This document shows positions 7,667 to 16,783 of a stretch of DNA of 36,715 bases, one piece after another. The number at the start of each line of letters is the position of its first letter. The first letter of the stretch is position 1. Position numbers and translations under genes: made by a program. The DNA is from an uncultured Bacteroidales bacterium (GTDB lineage Bacteria; Bacteroidota; Bacteroidia; Bacteroidales; Muribaculaceae). The notes beneath the pieces are model-generated. The model had not been told where the DNA came from, searched no databases, and saw only the letters and a list, made by a program, of their open reading frames with translations. The stretch covers positions 1 to 36,715 of the forward strand of contig CADAAI010000033.1 in the NCBI GenBank assembly GCA_902785925.1, in the 5' to 3' direction.

Positions 7667-10600
7667 GTTCAAGATACAACAATATCAGACTTACGCAGTG
7701 GAGAATACCGTTGCGGTATTCAATGGTCAGCCAAGTTACAGTACGGCGATGAAATACCGCCGCGACTTGGGCAAGCAAGGCGGCATCCGATTTGAGGACG
7801 ATGACGCAGGTTTCCGCAACCGCGACGTGGAGTTGTCAAGCAAGCAGCTTCTTGACAACATCAATGCGGTGCAGATTGCCTCACTTATTCAGCCCTCGAC
7901 CCACCTTGCGCAAGGCAATGGTGCCGTGTCGCTCGACATCGAGATGGAAACCGGCACCGGCAAGACCTACGTTTATATCAAAACGATGTTTGAGCTCAAC
8001 AAACGCTACGGCTGGAGCAAGTTCATCATCGTGGTGCCAAGTATCGCCATCCGCGAGGGTGTTGCCAAGAGTTTTGCCATGCTTGAAGAACACTTCATGC
8101 AGTACTACGGCAAAAAGGCTCGCTGGTTCATCTACAACAGCGGCAACCTGCAACAGCTTGACCAGTTCAGCAGCGATGCTGGCTTGAATGTTATGATCAT
8201 CAACACCCAAGCCTTTGCCTCGTCGCTCAAAGAGGGCGGACGCAGCAAGGACAGCTTGATTATCTACAGCAAGCGTGATGAGTTCGCCAGCCGTCGCCCA
8301 ATAGATGTGATAGCGGCTAACCGCCCAATCATCATCATGGACGAGCCGCAGAAGATGGAAGGTGCGGCAACGCAGAGCGGTTTGCGCCGCTTCAATCCGT
8401 TGTTCACCCTCAACTACTCGGCGACCCACAAGACCTCGCACGACACCATCTATGCCCTCGATGCGCTCGACGCATACCGCCAGCGGCTCGTCAAGCGTAT
8501 TCATGTCAAGGGCTTCGAGGTGAAGAACCTGCGAGGCACAAGCGGCTATCTCTACCTTGACAACGTGGAGTTGTCGCCCAAGAAACCGCCATTGGCACGC
8601 ATTGAACTGGAGTTAAAGACCGCCACTGGTGCTATCACCCGAAAGGTTAAGAAGTTCAACGTGGGCGATGACTTGAAAGTGGAATCGGGAGGACTGGCTG
8701 AATACGACGGCTACACCGTGAGTGAAATTTCGCCAAAAGGCTTTGTCGTGTTCACCAACGGCGTGCGCATCGACAAAGGACAGGTCGTTGGAGACACCAA
8801 CGCCGAGACCATGCAGCGCGTGCAAATCCGTGAGACCATCAAATCGCACTTCGAGAAAGAACGCGAGCTTTTCAAGCGTGGCATCAAATGCCTTTCACTG
8901 TTCTTCATTGATGAGGTGGCGCACTACCGCCAATACGATGCCGATGGCAACGAAGTAAAGGGCATATTCCAAAAAATTTTCGAGGAGGAATATTCGCGGC
9001 TGGTGCAGCATGAGTTCCACATCTTCGATGAAGATTATAACGAGTATCTGCGCCGCTTCATTCCTCACGACGTTCACCGTGGCTATTTCTCCATCGACAA
9101 GAAAGGCCATTCGGTCAACAGTCATGTCGGGCGTGGCACCGACATCAGCGATGATATTAGTGCCTACGACCTCATTCTGAAAAATAAGGAACGCTTACTG
9201 AGTTTCGAGGAACCCACTCGCTTCATCTTCTCACACTCCGCACTGCGTGAGGGCTGGGACAATCCCAACGTGTTCCAGATCTGCACCCTGCGCCACAGCA
9301 ATTCCGCCGTAGCAAAGCGGCAGGAAGTGGGGCGCGGTCTGCGAATTTGCGTCGACCGCACCGGCGCAAGGCAAGACCTTGAAACACTAGGAGAAGACGT
9401 TCACAAAGTGAACCGCCTCACAGTGATTGCCAACGAAAGTTACGCCAGCTTCACCGACGCTCTCCAAAAAGAGACCCGTGAAGTGCTTCGTGAACGCGCT
9501 CGCGTGGCAAGCATTGAATACTTCACTGGCAAGAAAATCAAGACTGCCGACGGCGACATTCACACCATAGATGAGCGTGAAGCTTCGCGCATCATAGTTT
9601 ATCTCGAAGATAACGATTACATCGACGAGAAAGGTTTCCTCACGCCGAAGTATCATGCCGATGTCGCTGCCGGGCAACAAGCACCATACGGTGCAAAGCT
9701 GGCACCCATCGCAGAGGGCGTAACCGCCCTGATACAGTCTATCTTCGACGATAACGCACTTGCCGACATGATTGTCGAGGAGAAACCAAGTGCCGTGACC
9801 AATGCGCTCAACGACAATTTCTACCGCGACGAGTTCAAGGCGTTGTGGAAAGAAATCAACCACCAGTACGTCTATACCGTCAGTTATGACAGCGACGAGT
9901 TGATTAAGAACGCAATTCTTCACCTCAATGCTGAATTGTCGGTGAACGTGCTTCGCTATATTAAGGTTGAGGGGCAGCAGGACGATGAAGATGTGACCAA
10001 ATTTGGCGACACTACATCGCAAAGCGAGCAACTGACCGAGGTTTGCACCTCAACTGTGCCATACGACCTCGTGGGCGACATCGCACGTGGCGCACGCCTC
10101 ACTCGCCGCTCTGTAGTGAAGATTCTCCAGGGTTTGAACCCAGGCAAAATCGCTCTGTTCAAAAACAACCCTGAAGAATTTATCCGCAACGTTATTCGTA
10201 TCATCAAGGAACAAAAAGCCTCGATGATTGTGGAGCATATCCACTATCGAATGACCGAGGGGACGTATGAGAGCGACATCTTCACGGCAAACAGCCGTGC
10301 CGACTTCACTTCGGCATACGAAGCGAAGAAACACGTCACCGACTATGTGGTGAGCGACAGCAAGGGCGAGCGTAACTTTGCCGAGGCACTTGACGAAGCA
10401 AACGAAGTTGTGGTTTACGCCAAGCTGCCACGCTCGTTCCAGATTCCTACACCAGTAGGCAACTATGCCCCCGACTGGGCTATTGCCATGCAACGAGGCG
10501 GCGTGAAGCATATCTTCTTTATTGCCGAGACCAAAGGCTCACTGCTCTCAATGGATATTACCCCCATTGAGAAAGCGAAGATTGACTGCTGTACCAAGTT

Positions 10601-10688
10601 GTTCAATGAGATCTCTACAAGTTCCGTTAGATATTATCAGGTGGCTAAATATGAAGACTTATTGAATAAAATGACTGAATTAGAATAA
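7656..10688 (+). CDS. res: Type III restriction enzyme, helicase-nuclease subunit (Res)
   Basis: A superfamily 2 ATPase/endonuclease that forms a complex with Mod, senses two unmethylated sites using ATP hydrolysis, and cuts 25-27 bp downstream (family knowledge). At 1010 residues it is full length. Walker A is METGTGKTYV (Lys103, Thr104); motif II is IIIMDEPQKM (Asp near 229); motif III is LNYSATHK (near 254); ALREGWDNPNVFQICTL and QEVGRGLRI supply the later helicase motifs including the arginine finger. Near the C terminus, APDWAI (about 938) and FIAETKGS (about 958) give the PD-x(n)-ExK nuclease centre. All key residues are present, so the system should be active. It overlaps the TPR gene by 11 nt. 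Confidence 0.95.
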   Translation: MKFKFKIQQYQTYAVENTVAVFNGQPSYSTAMKYRRDLGKQGGIRFEDDDAGFRNRDVELSSKQLLDNINAVQIASLIQPSTHLAQGNGAVSLDIEMETGTGKTYVYIKTMFELNKRYGWSKFIIVVPSIAIREGVAKSFAMLEEHFMQYYGKKARWFIYNSGNLQQLDQFSSDAGLNVMIINTQAFASSLKEGGRSKDSLIIYSKRDEFASRRPIDVIAANRPIIIMDEPQKMEGAATQSGLRRFNPLFTLNYSATHKTSHDTIYALDALDAYRQRLVKRIHVKGFEVKNLRGTSGYLYLDNVELSPKKPPLARIELELKTATGAITRKVKKFNVGDDLKVESGGLAEYDGYTVSEISPKGFVVFTNGVRIDKGQVVGDTNAETMQRVQIRETIKSHFEKERELFKRGIKCLSLFFIDEVAHYRQYDADGNEVKGIFQKIFEEEYSRLVQHEFHIFDEDYNEYLRRFIPHDVHRGYFSIDKKGHSVNSHVGRGTDISDDISAYDLILKNKERLLSFEEPTRFIFSHSALREGWDNPNVFQICTLRHSNSAVAKRQEVGRGLRICVDRTGARQDLETLGEDVHKVNRLTVIANESYASFTDALQKETREVLRERARVASIEYFTGKKIKTADGDIHTIDEREASRIIVYLEDNDYIDEKGFLTPKYHADVAAGQQAPYGAKLAPIAEGVTALIQSIFDDNALADMIVEEKPSAVTNALNDNFYRDEFKALWKEINHQYVYTVSYDSDELIKNAILHLNAELSVNVLRYIKVEGQQDDEDVTKFGDTTSQSEQLTEVCTSTVPYDLVGDIARGARLTRRSVVKILQGLNPGKIALFKNNPEEFIRNVIRIIKEQKASMIVEHIHYRMTEGTYESDIFTANSRADFTSAYEAKKHVTDYVVSDSKGERNFAEALDEANEVVVYAKLPRSFQIPTPVGNYAPDWAIAMQRGGVKHIFFIAETKGSLLSMDITPIEKAKIDCCTKLFNEISTSSVRYYQVAKYEDLLNKMTELE

Positions 10689-10727
10689 TCATAAACTATA
10701 GTCAGTTTTTAATTGTGCATTTTTCAC

Positions 10728-10735
10728 TACCTTTG
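10728..10735 (+). promoter_or_regulatory. -7 box of the engB operon promoter
   Basis: TACCTTTG ends 18 nt upstream of the ATG at 10754. It probably starts a fresh transcript for the housekeeping operon, separate from the restriction operon. Confidence 0.65.
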
Positions 10736-10753
10736 TACAAAATATAGGAAAAG

Positions 10754-11356
10754 ATGAAGATTAAGACTGCAAAATTTGAGATAAGCAACACCGACTACAC
10801 CAAGTGCCCGGCTGGCAACAAGCCGGAATATGCGTTCATCGGGCGTTCTAATGTGGGCAAGTCATCACTCATCAACATGCTCACGGGGCACAAGGGCCTT
10901 GCCAAGACCTCTTCGACGCCAGGCAAGACACTGCTCATCAACCACTTCTTGATTAACGGCGAGTGGTATATCGTCGACCTGCCTGGCTACGGCTACGCAC
11001 GGCGCAGCAAGGATGCCCGCGAAAAACTCAAGAAGATTATCGAAGACTATGTGCTTGAGCGCGAGCAGATGACCAACCTCTTTGTGCTTATCGACAGCCG
11101 TCTGAAACCACAACAGATTGACGTGGAGTTTATGGAGTGGCTGGGCGAGAACGGTGTGCCATTCAGCATCGTGTTCACCAAGCTCGATAAACTCGGCAAG
11201 GTAGCAGGGGCACAGGCAGTGGCAGCCTACAAGCGACACCTTCTGCACTCCTGGGAGGAGCTGCCACCAGTATTCATCACCTCGAGCGAGGACGGTCGCG
11301 GCCGTGACGAACTGCTCGACTACATCGAACAAATCAACCAATCGCTGACACAATGA
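10754..11356 (+). CDS. engB: Ribosome biogenesis GTPase EngB/YsxC (YihA family)
   Basis: A small TRAFAC GTPase needed for late assembly of the large ribosomal subunit, acting in the cytosol. All G motifs are visible: G1 [12 protein letters not shown] (30-41), G2 within TPGKTLL (55-61), G3 DLPGYGYA (75-82), G4 TKLDK and G5 TSSEDGRG. At 200 residues it has the normal length. It is the first gene of a tight operon; its stop overlaps the next start by four bases (11353-11356). Confidence 0.96.
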   Translation: MKIKTAKFEISNTDYTKCPAGNKPEYAFIGRSNVGKSSLINMLTGHKGLAKTSSTPGKTLLINHFLINGEWYIVDLPGYGYARRSKDAREKLKKIIEDYVLEREQMTNLFVLIDSRLKPQQIDVEFMEWLGENGVPFSIVFTKLDKLGKVAGAQAVAAYKRHLLHSWEELPPVFITSSEDGRGRDELLDYIEQINQSLTQ

Positions 11357-12117
11357 AAAAGCGAGTAGTGATAATAGGCTCGGGCAACGTGGCGACTAGC
11401 CTTGCATTAGCATTAAAGGATAAATGCGAGATAGTGCAAATATATAGCCGCACTATTGCCAATGCTCAGACGCTAGCACAACAGGTAGACTGTGCGGCGA
11501 CTGACAAGTGGCAAGACTTGAGTCTTGATGCCGACATCTATATCGTCTCGGTGAGCGACGATGTCATTGCCAGCGTTGCTGAATCGGTGCTTGACAACGG
11601 CGCTTTGTGGCTCCACACATCTGGCTCCACACCAATAGATGTGTTTGCCAAGAACCGCAGTCACTATGGTGTGCTCTACCCCATGCAGTCCTTTAGCAAG
11701 AGCAGACCAGTCGACATGAGCGAGGTCCACATCTTCATTGAGGGCAACGACAGCGAGAGCACAAGAGAAGTCAAAGAATTGGCATCACTCATAACCAGGA
11801 ATGTGCACCAGGCCTCGAGCAAAGAACGCGAACGCTTACACGTGGCAGCTGTTTTTGCCTGCAACTTTGCCAACCACATGTTCACCCTATCGAGCGAAGT
11901 GCTCGACGAGGCGGGCATCCCCTTCGACGCCATGTTGCCGCTCATCAAAACTACCATTGCCAAACTAGACCACATGACGCCTGCCGAGTCACAGACGGGA
12001 CCCGCAGCACGCGGCGACGAGAAAATCATCGAGAAGCATCTTGCATCGCTCCACGGCGACAAGCGCAAAATCTATAAGCTCCTCTCCCAAAGCATAATGA
12101 ACTCTAAAAAACAATAA
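11353..12117 (+). CDS. Rossmann-fold DUF2520-type oxidoreductase-like protein
   Basis: A 254-residue protein with an N-terminal NAD(P)-binding motif [14 protein letters not shown] (5-18) and the architecture of the DUF2520/F420-dependent NADP oxidoreductase-like group. [11 protein letters not shown] and [10 protein letters not shown] mark the substrate-side region, and a helical C-terminal domain follows ([14 protein letters not shown]). This resembles ketopantoate reductase-like and pyrroline-5-carboxylate reductase-like folds, but the substrate is not established. In Bacteroidetes it is commonly next to kdsC-like and maf genes, as here (from memory). Translationally coupled to engB. Confidence 0.8.
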   Translation: MKKRVVIIGSGNVATSLALALKDKCEIVQIYSRTIANAQTLAQQVDCAATDKWQDLSLDADIYIVSVSDDVIASVAESVLDNGALWLHTSGSTPIDVFAKNRSHYGVLYPMQSFSKSRPVDMSEVHIFIEGNDSESTREVKELASLITRNVHQASSKERERLHVAAVFACNFANHMFTLSSEVLDEAGIPFDAMLPLIKTTIAKLDHMTPAESQTGPAARGDEKIIEKHLASLHGDKRKIYKLLSQSIMNSKKQ

Positions 12118-12124
12118 TACACCT

Positions 12125-12634
12125 ATGGAATGGAGAGATATTAGAGGAATAGCATTTGACGTTGATGGGGTGTTGTCACCTTGCACTATCCCAATGAGTG
12201 AGGATGGAGAGCCTTGTCGATTGCTCAATGTTAAAGATGGATATGCAATTCAATTGGCTGTTAAGAAAGGTCTGCGACTTGCAATTATCAGTGGTGGACG
12301 CTCCAGGGCTGTAGCAATTCGTTACCGAAACCTGGGTGTTCAAGACGTGTACATGGGAGCCACCTTCAAACTGCCACTCTTTGAGCAATGGCTCGATGAC
12401 GCTGGCCTTGATGCTAGCGAAGCGGTTTTCGTAGGCGACGATATCCCCGACATCCATGTTATGGAGGCTGCTGGACTGAGTGCAGCACCTGCCGACGCTG
12501 CTTGGCAAGTAAAAGAGATTGCCGACTATGTCTCGCCTTGGGAGGGCGGACACGGCGTAGCCCGCGACATAATCGAAAAGATACTCACCGCACAAGGCCT
12601 GTGGATGTACGACGAACACGCCTTCGGCTGGTAA
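12125..12634 (+). CDS. kdsC: KdsC-like HAD phosphatase (3-deoxy-D-manno-octulosonate 8-phosphate phosphatase)
   Basis: A small HAD-superfamily hydrolase of the cap-less KdsC type, which dephosphorylates KDO-8-phosphate for lipopolysaccharide inner core synthesis. Motif I is FDVDGVLSP (Asp12 nucleophile, Asp14 acid/base), motif II is the serine in ISGGRSRAV, and motif III/IV is FVGDDIPDIHVMEAAGL. The 169-residue length matches the family. It sits 7 nt after the DUF2520-type gene. Another KdsC-like sugar phosphate phosphatase remains possible. Confidence 0.85.
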   Translation: MEWRDIRGIAFDVDGVLSPCTIPMSEDGEPCRLLNVKDGYAIQLAVKKGLRLAIISGGRSRAVAIRYRNLGVQDVYMGATFKLPLFEQWLDDAGLDASEAVFVGDDIPDIHVMEAAGLSAAPADAAWQVKEIADYVSPWEGGHGVARDIIEKILTAQGLWMYDEHAFGW

Positions 12635-12649
12635 AAAAAAGTTTTTTCT

Positions 12650-13243
12650 ATGCTATTAGATAAATTAAAACAATATAATGTAGTGCTTGCAAGCAATTCG
12701 CCACGCCGACGCGAACTGCTTGCCGATCTAGGCATCGACTTTGAGGTGCGCACTATTAAGGGCATCGATGAGAGCTATCCTCACGACCTGCCAGTGCTGG
12801 AGATTGCCGAATACATATCACGCAAAAAGGCACAGGCCTATCGTGCCGAGATGGCACCCAACGAACTTATAATCACTGCCGACACAGTGGTCATACTCGA
12901 CTATGAGGTGCTTGGCAAGCCAAAGGACAACACTGATGCATGCCGAATGCTCAGCGAACTTTCGGGCAAAACCCACAAGGTGGTGACAGGAGTGACCATA
13001 GTAACGACCAATGCTACTCGCTCGTTCAGCACCGTTACCGACGTGGAGTTTGCACCACTGAGCGACCAAGATATTCATTACTACGTTGAGAAGTACCAAC
13101 CTCTTGACAAGGCAGGAGCCTACGGCATCCAGGAATGGATTGGCTGCATGGGCGTGCGCCACATCAACGGAAGCTTTTACAACGTGATGGGTCTACCGCT
13201 CCACCGCCTATACAACGAACTGGACACGATGCTTAAAGGATAG
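12650..13243 (+). CDS. maf: Maf-family nucleoside triphosphate pyrophosphatase
   Basis: A house-cleaning enzyme that hydrolyses non-canonical or excess nucleoside triphosphates (dTTP/UTP type in the YhdE subgroup) to monophosphates, long known as a septum-formation inhibitor. VVLASNSPRRRELLADLG (11-28) is the signature phosphate-binding loop, ITADTVV carries the catalytic Asp, and LSGKTHKVVTGV and DKAGAYGIQ are conserved blocks. At 197 residues it is full length. Part of the engB-kdsC operon, with 15 nt between it and kdsC. Confidence 0.94.
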   Translation: MLLDKLKQYNVVLASNSPRRRELLADLGIDFEVRTIKGIDESYPHDLPVLEIAEYISRKKAQAYRAEMAPNELIITADTVVILDYEVLGKPKDNTDACRMLSELSGKTHKVVTGVTIVTTNATRSFSTVTDVEFAPLSDQDIHYYVEKYQPLDKAGAYGIQEWIGCMGVRHINGSFYNVMGLPLHRLYNELDTMLKG

Positions 13244-13246
13244 ACA

Positions 13247-13909
13247 ATGAAAAGAAACATCAGCACTTGTCATGAGATGATGGCGGCAATCGAGGAACTA
13301 GGGTTTGTTCCCCTACTCGATGGAGGCATAGCGGGATTCAGCGCCGAAGAAATGGTCGACGATGAATGCCGTTACGTGGCAACTGCCGATGGCTGGGACT
13401 GGCCACTGTGGAAATGGAAAGGGCCTATAATCACCGAGGGCGACTGCGTGTATGGCAAGTTCTTCAACAGCAAAGCTGGTTTTGTGAGCATGAAGTGGTG
13501 GCCCCACTTGTGCAACTGGCGACGCAGCAAGAGCCCCACACCAGCTCCAGGGTCGATTGAAGAGACTATTCTGCTCACTTTGCAGGAACACGGCAGCCTG
13601 ATTACGCGTGAACTGCGTGCGATGTGCGGCTTCACAGGAGCAAAAATGCGAAGCCGCTTCGACTCCTACATCACCCGGCTGCAGATGCAGTGTCGCATAG
13701 TAACCGAGGACTTCATCTATCCTCGCGACCGACATGGACGAGAGTATGGCTGGGGCTGGTCGCTTCTTACGACTCCCGAGCGCCTATTAGGTCGTGAGGA
13801 TTGCCAGTGCGAGCAGAGTCCTGAGCAATCGCGAGAGCTCATCACCGCCCACCTGCACCGCATCCTGCCCCACGCCACCCAATCACAGCTAGCTCAGTTG
13901 ATTGGATGA
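13247..13909 (+). CDS. AlkZ-related winged-helix protein
   Basis: A 220-residue protein resembling the AlkZ/YcaQ-related group. The phrases GWDWPLWKWKGPII, GDCVYGKFFNSKAGFVS and MKWWPHLCNWRR fit proteins annotated AlkZ-related in Bacteroidetes and Firmicutes (from memory). Residues about 100-170 look like a winged helix (ETILLTLQEHGSLITRELRA). True AlkZ is a glycosylase for DNA crosslinks of about 400 residues; this one is half that length and I cannot see the QxQ catalytic motif, so glycosylase activity is not assumed. It is the last gene of the operon, 3 nt after maf, and ends at the terminator at 13937. Confidence 0.65.
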   Translation: MKRNISTCHEMMAAIEELGFVPLLDGGIAGFSAEEMVDDECRYVATADGWDWPLWKWKGPIITEGDCVYGKFFNSKAGFVSMKWWPHLCNWRRSKSPTPAPGSIEETILLTLQEHGSLITRELRAMCGFTGAKMRSRFDSYITRLQMQCRIVTEDFIYPRDRHGREYGWGWSLLTTPERLLGREDCQCEQSPEQSRELITAHLHRILPHATQSQLAQLIG

Positions 13910-13936
13910 AAATATGACTCAATACTGATTCTAAAC

Positions 13937-13976
13937 AAAAAAGCACCAAGTTCTCGTGGAACCTGGCGCTTTTAAT
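13937..13976. terminator. Bidirectional intrinsic terminator between the engB operon and rpsA
   Basis: AGCACCAAGTTC and GGAACCTGGCGCT pair around a TCGT loop (allowing G-U), flanked by an A run on the left and TTTTAATTTT on the right. It can therefore act for both convergent transcripts. Confidence 0.85.
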
Positions 13977-14000
13977 TTTCAAGAGTTAACTACCGGTGAA

Positions 14001-15794
14001 TTACTCACCCTTCTCGAGTTTCTGCTTGAGCTCGGCGAGAGCATCGATGTCGCCCAGAGTGGTCTTCTCGATGTTGCTCGACTGTGCTACAGGCTGCTCA
14101 TCGGCTTGCTGCTTACCAGCAGCCTTGCGAGCCTTGCGAGCCTCGGCCTTCTGCTCATCCTCGAAGATGCGGCTGTGGCTCAAAATGATGCGCTTAGCAT
14201 CCTTGTTAAACTCGATAACCTTGAACTGGAGCTTCTCGTCCTGCTTGGCAGGAGTACCGTCTTCCTTAACAAGGTGCTTAGGAGTAGCAAATCCCTCAAC
14301 TCCGTAAGGCAGGCTGATAACAGCGCCCTTGTCGAGGAGCTCAGTGATAGTACCCTCGTGGATGCTGCCCACGGTGTAAACTGTCTCGAAGTTGTCCCAA
14401 GGATTGTCCTCTAGCTGCTTGTGACCAAGGCTCAGACGACGGTTGTCCTTGTCAATCTCAAGAACTACGACCTCGATGTCGGCACCAATCTGAGTGAACT
14501 CACTTGGGTGCTTAATCTTCTTGGTCCAGCTCAGGTCGCTGATGTGGATAAGACCGTCAACGCCTTCCTCAAGCTCAACAAACACACCAAAGTTGGTGAA
14601 GTTGCGAACCTTAGCATTGTGCTTCGAGCCAACGGGATAACGCTCCTCAATCTTGTCCCAAGGATTCTCCTTAAGCTGCTTGATGCCAAGCGACATCTTG
14701 CGCTCGTCGCGGTCGAGAGTGAGGATAACTGCCTCTACCTCGTCGCCCACCTTGAGGAAGTCCTGAGCGCTGCGCAGGTGCTGCGACCAGCTCATCTCGC
14801 TCACGTGGATAAGACCCTCTACGCCTGGAGCAATCTCAACGAATGCGCCGTAGTCGGTCATCACGACAACCTTACCAGTAACCTTGTCACCAACCTTGAG
14901 GTTCTCATCGAGCTTGTCCCATGGATGTGGTTGAAGCTGCTTCAGACCCAAAGCGATGCGCTTCTTCTCCTCGTCGAAATCGAGGATAACAACGTTGAGC
15001 TTCTGATCGGGCTCTACGATGTCGGCGGGGTTGTTTACGCGGCCCCAAGAGAGGTCGGTAATGTGGATAAGTCCGTCAACGCCACCCAGGTCGATGAATA
15101 CGCCGTAGGTAGTGATGTTCTTAACGGTACCCTCAAGCACTTGACCCTTCTCGAGCTTAGCGATGATTTCCTTGCGCTGCTGCTCAAGCTCGGCCTCGAT
15201 GAGTGCCTTGTGAGAAACAACAACGTTCTTGTACTCCTGGTTGATTTTCACAACCTTGAACTCCATTGTCTTGTCGACAAACATGTCATAGTCGCGGATG
15301 GGCTTAACGTCGATCTGGCTACCAGGCAAGAAGGCCTCGATGCCAAATACGTCAACAATCATACCACCCTTAGTGCGACACTTGATGTAACCCTTGATGA
15401 TTTCATCATTCTCAAGCGCCTGATTAACGCGCTCCCAACTCTTAGCAGTGCGAGCCTTCTTGTGCGAGAGCACGAGCTGACCCTTGCGGTCCTCCTGATT
15501 CTCAACAAACACCTCAACGGTGTCGCCTACCTTCAGGTCGGGGTTGTAACGGAACTCGTTGAATGGAATAATACCGTCCGACTTGTAGCCAATGTTAACT
15601 ACTACCTCGCGCTTGTTGATTGAGATAACAGTACCTTCGGTTACTTCTTTGTCCTTGATTGCGCCAAGCGACTTGTCGTAGGCGGCTTCCAGAGCCTCGT
15701 AAGACTCATTCTTTTTTACATCACCTCTCTCAAAGGCTTCCCAATCGAAGTCCTCAATAGGTGATACTGGAGAATTTTTTAATTCTTCGCTCAT
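14001..15794 (-). CDS. rpsA: 30S ribosomal protein S1
   Basis: Binds mRNA at the 30S platform during translation initiation. The 597 residues contain six S1 (OB-fold) domains: about 50-118 (EGTVISINKREVVVNIG), 132-200 (IKGYIKCRTKGGMIVDV), 215-285 (EGTVKNITTYGVFIDLGG), 300-372 (TGKVVVMTDYGAFVEIA), 387-459 (NAKVRNFTNFGVFVELEEG) and 472-545 (EGTITELLDKGAVISLPYG). An acidic N terminus and a Lys/Ala-rich C terminus complete it. It is single-cistron, with a strong promoter at 15861-15890 and a terminator at 13937-13976. Confidence 0.97.
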   Translation of the reverse strand: MSEELKNSPVSPIEDFDWEAFERGDVKKNESYEALEAAYDKSLGAIKDKEVTEGTVISINKREVVVNIGYKSDGIIPFNEFRYNPDLKVGDTVEVFVENQEDRKGQLVLSHKKARTAKSWERVNQALENDEIIKGYIKCRTKGGMIVDVFGIEAFLPGSQIDVKPIRDYDMFVDKTMEFKVVKINQEYKNVVVSHKALIEAELEQQRKEIIAKLEKGQVLEGTVKNITTYGVFIDLGGVDGLIHITDLSWGRVNNPADIVEPDQKLNVVILDFDEEKKRIALGLKQLQPHPWDKLDENLKVGDKVTGKVVVMTDYGAFVEIAPGVEGLIHVSEMSWSQHLRSAQDFLKVGDEVEAVILTLDRDERKMSLGIKQLKENPWDKIEERYPVGSKHNAKVRNFTNFGVFVELEEGVDGLIHISDLSWTKKIKHPSEFTQIGADIEVVVLEIDKDNRRLSLGHKQLEDNPWDNFETVYTVGSIHEGTITELLDKGAVISLPYGVEGFATPKHLVKEDGTPAKQDEKLQFKVIEFNKDAKRIILSHSRIFEDEQKAEARKARKAAGKQQADEQPVAQSSNIEKTTLGDIDALAELKQKLEKGE

Positions 15795-15860
15795 TTAAAT
15801 GTTAGTAAAAATAGTTAATAATCACAGGTCTTCCAGATTCGTTCCCGGAAAACGCGACTG

Positions 15861-15890
15861 CAAAGGTACGCATATTTTTCTAATCCACAA
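15861..15890 (-). promoter_or_regulatory. rpsA promoter
   Basis: On the minus strand TTG (15890-15888) is followed after exactly 19 nt by TACCTTTG (15868-15861). This gives an untranslated leader of roughly 60 nt before the ATG at 15794. Confidence 0.75.
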
Positions 15891-15899
15891 GCGATTTAA

Positions 15900-16698
15900 T
15901 CTATATTTTTTCAGATTATAATGGACAATTGTTTTCAGGGGAGAGAAATTCAAGTGGAGAAGGGAGAGTGGAGAGTGCAGAGTAGAGAGTGGAGAGCTCC
16001 CTACGGTCGCTAAAATCATTATGGTGCTTCGCACTAAAATTTGGTTTTAAATTGAAAGTGGGGATTCCGGGGAAGTGGGAAAAGTGGGACACTTTTGAAA
16101 AAAAATTTTTTTGAGTTTGAGGGTTTGTAGTCATAGTGGGCAAAATTTGTTTTAGATGTTAAGGAATGGAGAACGGATTGCTTAATGTTTGGTCGTGGGT
16201 GGGACAGTTTGCGCAAAAAATGCGTGGTTACGGATTGTAAGCGCGTGGGTGGTTTTTTCAGACTATTAAGGACAAAAAGAAATGTTTTCATTGGATGCTG
16301 GATACTAAGCCATGCGGCTTGTGGTTATTAATGACAATTGCTACTGGGTGCTGCGCGTGGGGGAGCGTTTGAGGCTGGATGGGCGCTTCGCTTAAAATTA
16401 AGTGAAAATTAAGTTGAAAATTGCAGAAACGCGCGTAATTATGTGGAATCAGTTGACTCACCTGACTCACCTGACTCACCTGACTCAGCTTAGTCAGGTG
16501 AGAGGGAAGTGGGGAGAGGTGAGAGGGACTGCGCATGGTGGCGTTTGAGACTGGGTGGGACACTTTTGAAAAATATTTTTGGTTTTCATGGGATGATTGG
16601 GACAAGTGGGACAAAAATGGGAAAAAATTTTGAAGGGGTGGCAGAATGTCAAAGAGCTCTTGTGTTGCAAATATAACAGATTAGATTAATAAGGACAA
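15900..16698 (-). repeat. Composite intergenic repeat region upstream of rpsA (inverted relative to 819-1465)
   Basis: Non-coding. Read on the minus strand it starts with the boxA element (16698-16620), then TGTCCCACC blocks, AGTCTCAAACGC, four GAGTCAGGT tandem units (16495-16451), CCACGCGCAGC, a block of about 85 bp (16340-16256) shared with 30796-30880, and GAGAGTGGAGAGTG-type purine-rich repeats (15955-15995). The order of modules parallels the left region, which is in the opposite orientation. Confidence 0.8.
16647..16698 (-). promoter_or_regulatory. Promoter plus boxA-like leader (right, inverted copy)
   Basis: On the minus strand TTG (16698-16696), 20 nt, TATATTTG (16675-16668), then GCTCTTTGACA (16657-16647) followed by TTCTGCCACCCCTTCAA. 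From the boxA through CACCCCTTCAA it is identical to the copy at 864-890. Both also share TATTGTC at the -33 region. The transcript would run toward rpsA, which has its own promoter about 800 nt further on. Confidence 0.5.
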
Positions 16699-16700
16699 TA

Positions 16701-16740
16701 TTAAAACGCCGCAAGAGAAATTTCTAGCGACGTTTTAATT
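16701..16740 (-). terminator. Intrinsic terminator after the gene at 16784-17365
   Basis: TTAAAACGCCGC and GCGACGTTTTAA form a near-perfect hairpin around AAGAGAAATTTCTA, with T-rich sequence at the end on the minus strand. Confidence 0.7.
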
Positions 16741-16783
16741 GTAGAGTTGTCACATTCTCCTAAATCATACTTTTCACAAAAAA

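Noticed and set aside
14421..15623. 400-codon open frame antisense to rpsA
   Set aside because: It is a shadow of the highly biased rpsA codons; the rpsA frame has six S1 domains, a promoter and a terminator.
16647..16698. Right boxA promoter as the main rpsA promoter
   Set aside because: rpsA has a better placed promoter at 15861-15890, and the same element at 819-874 does not lead into any gene.
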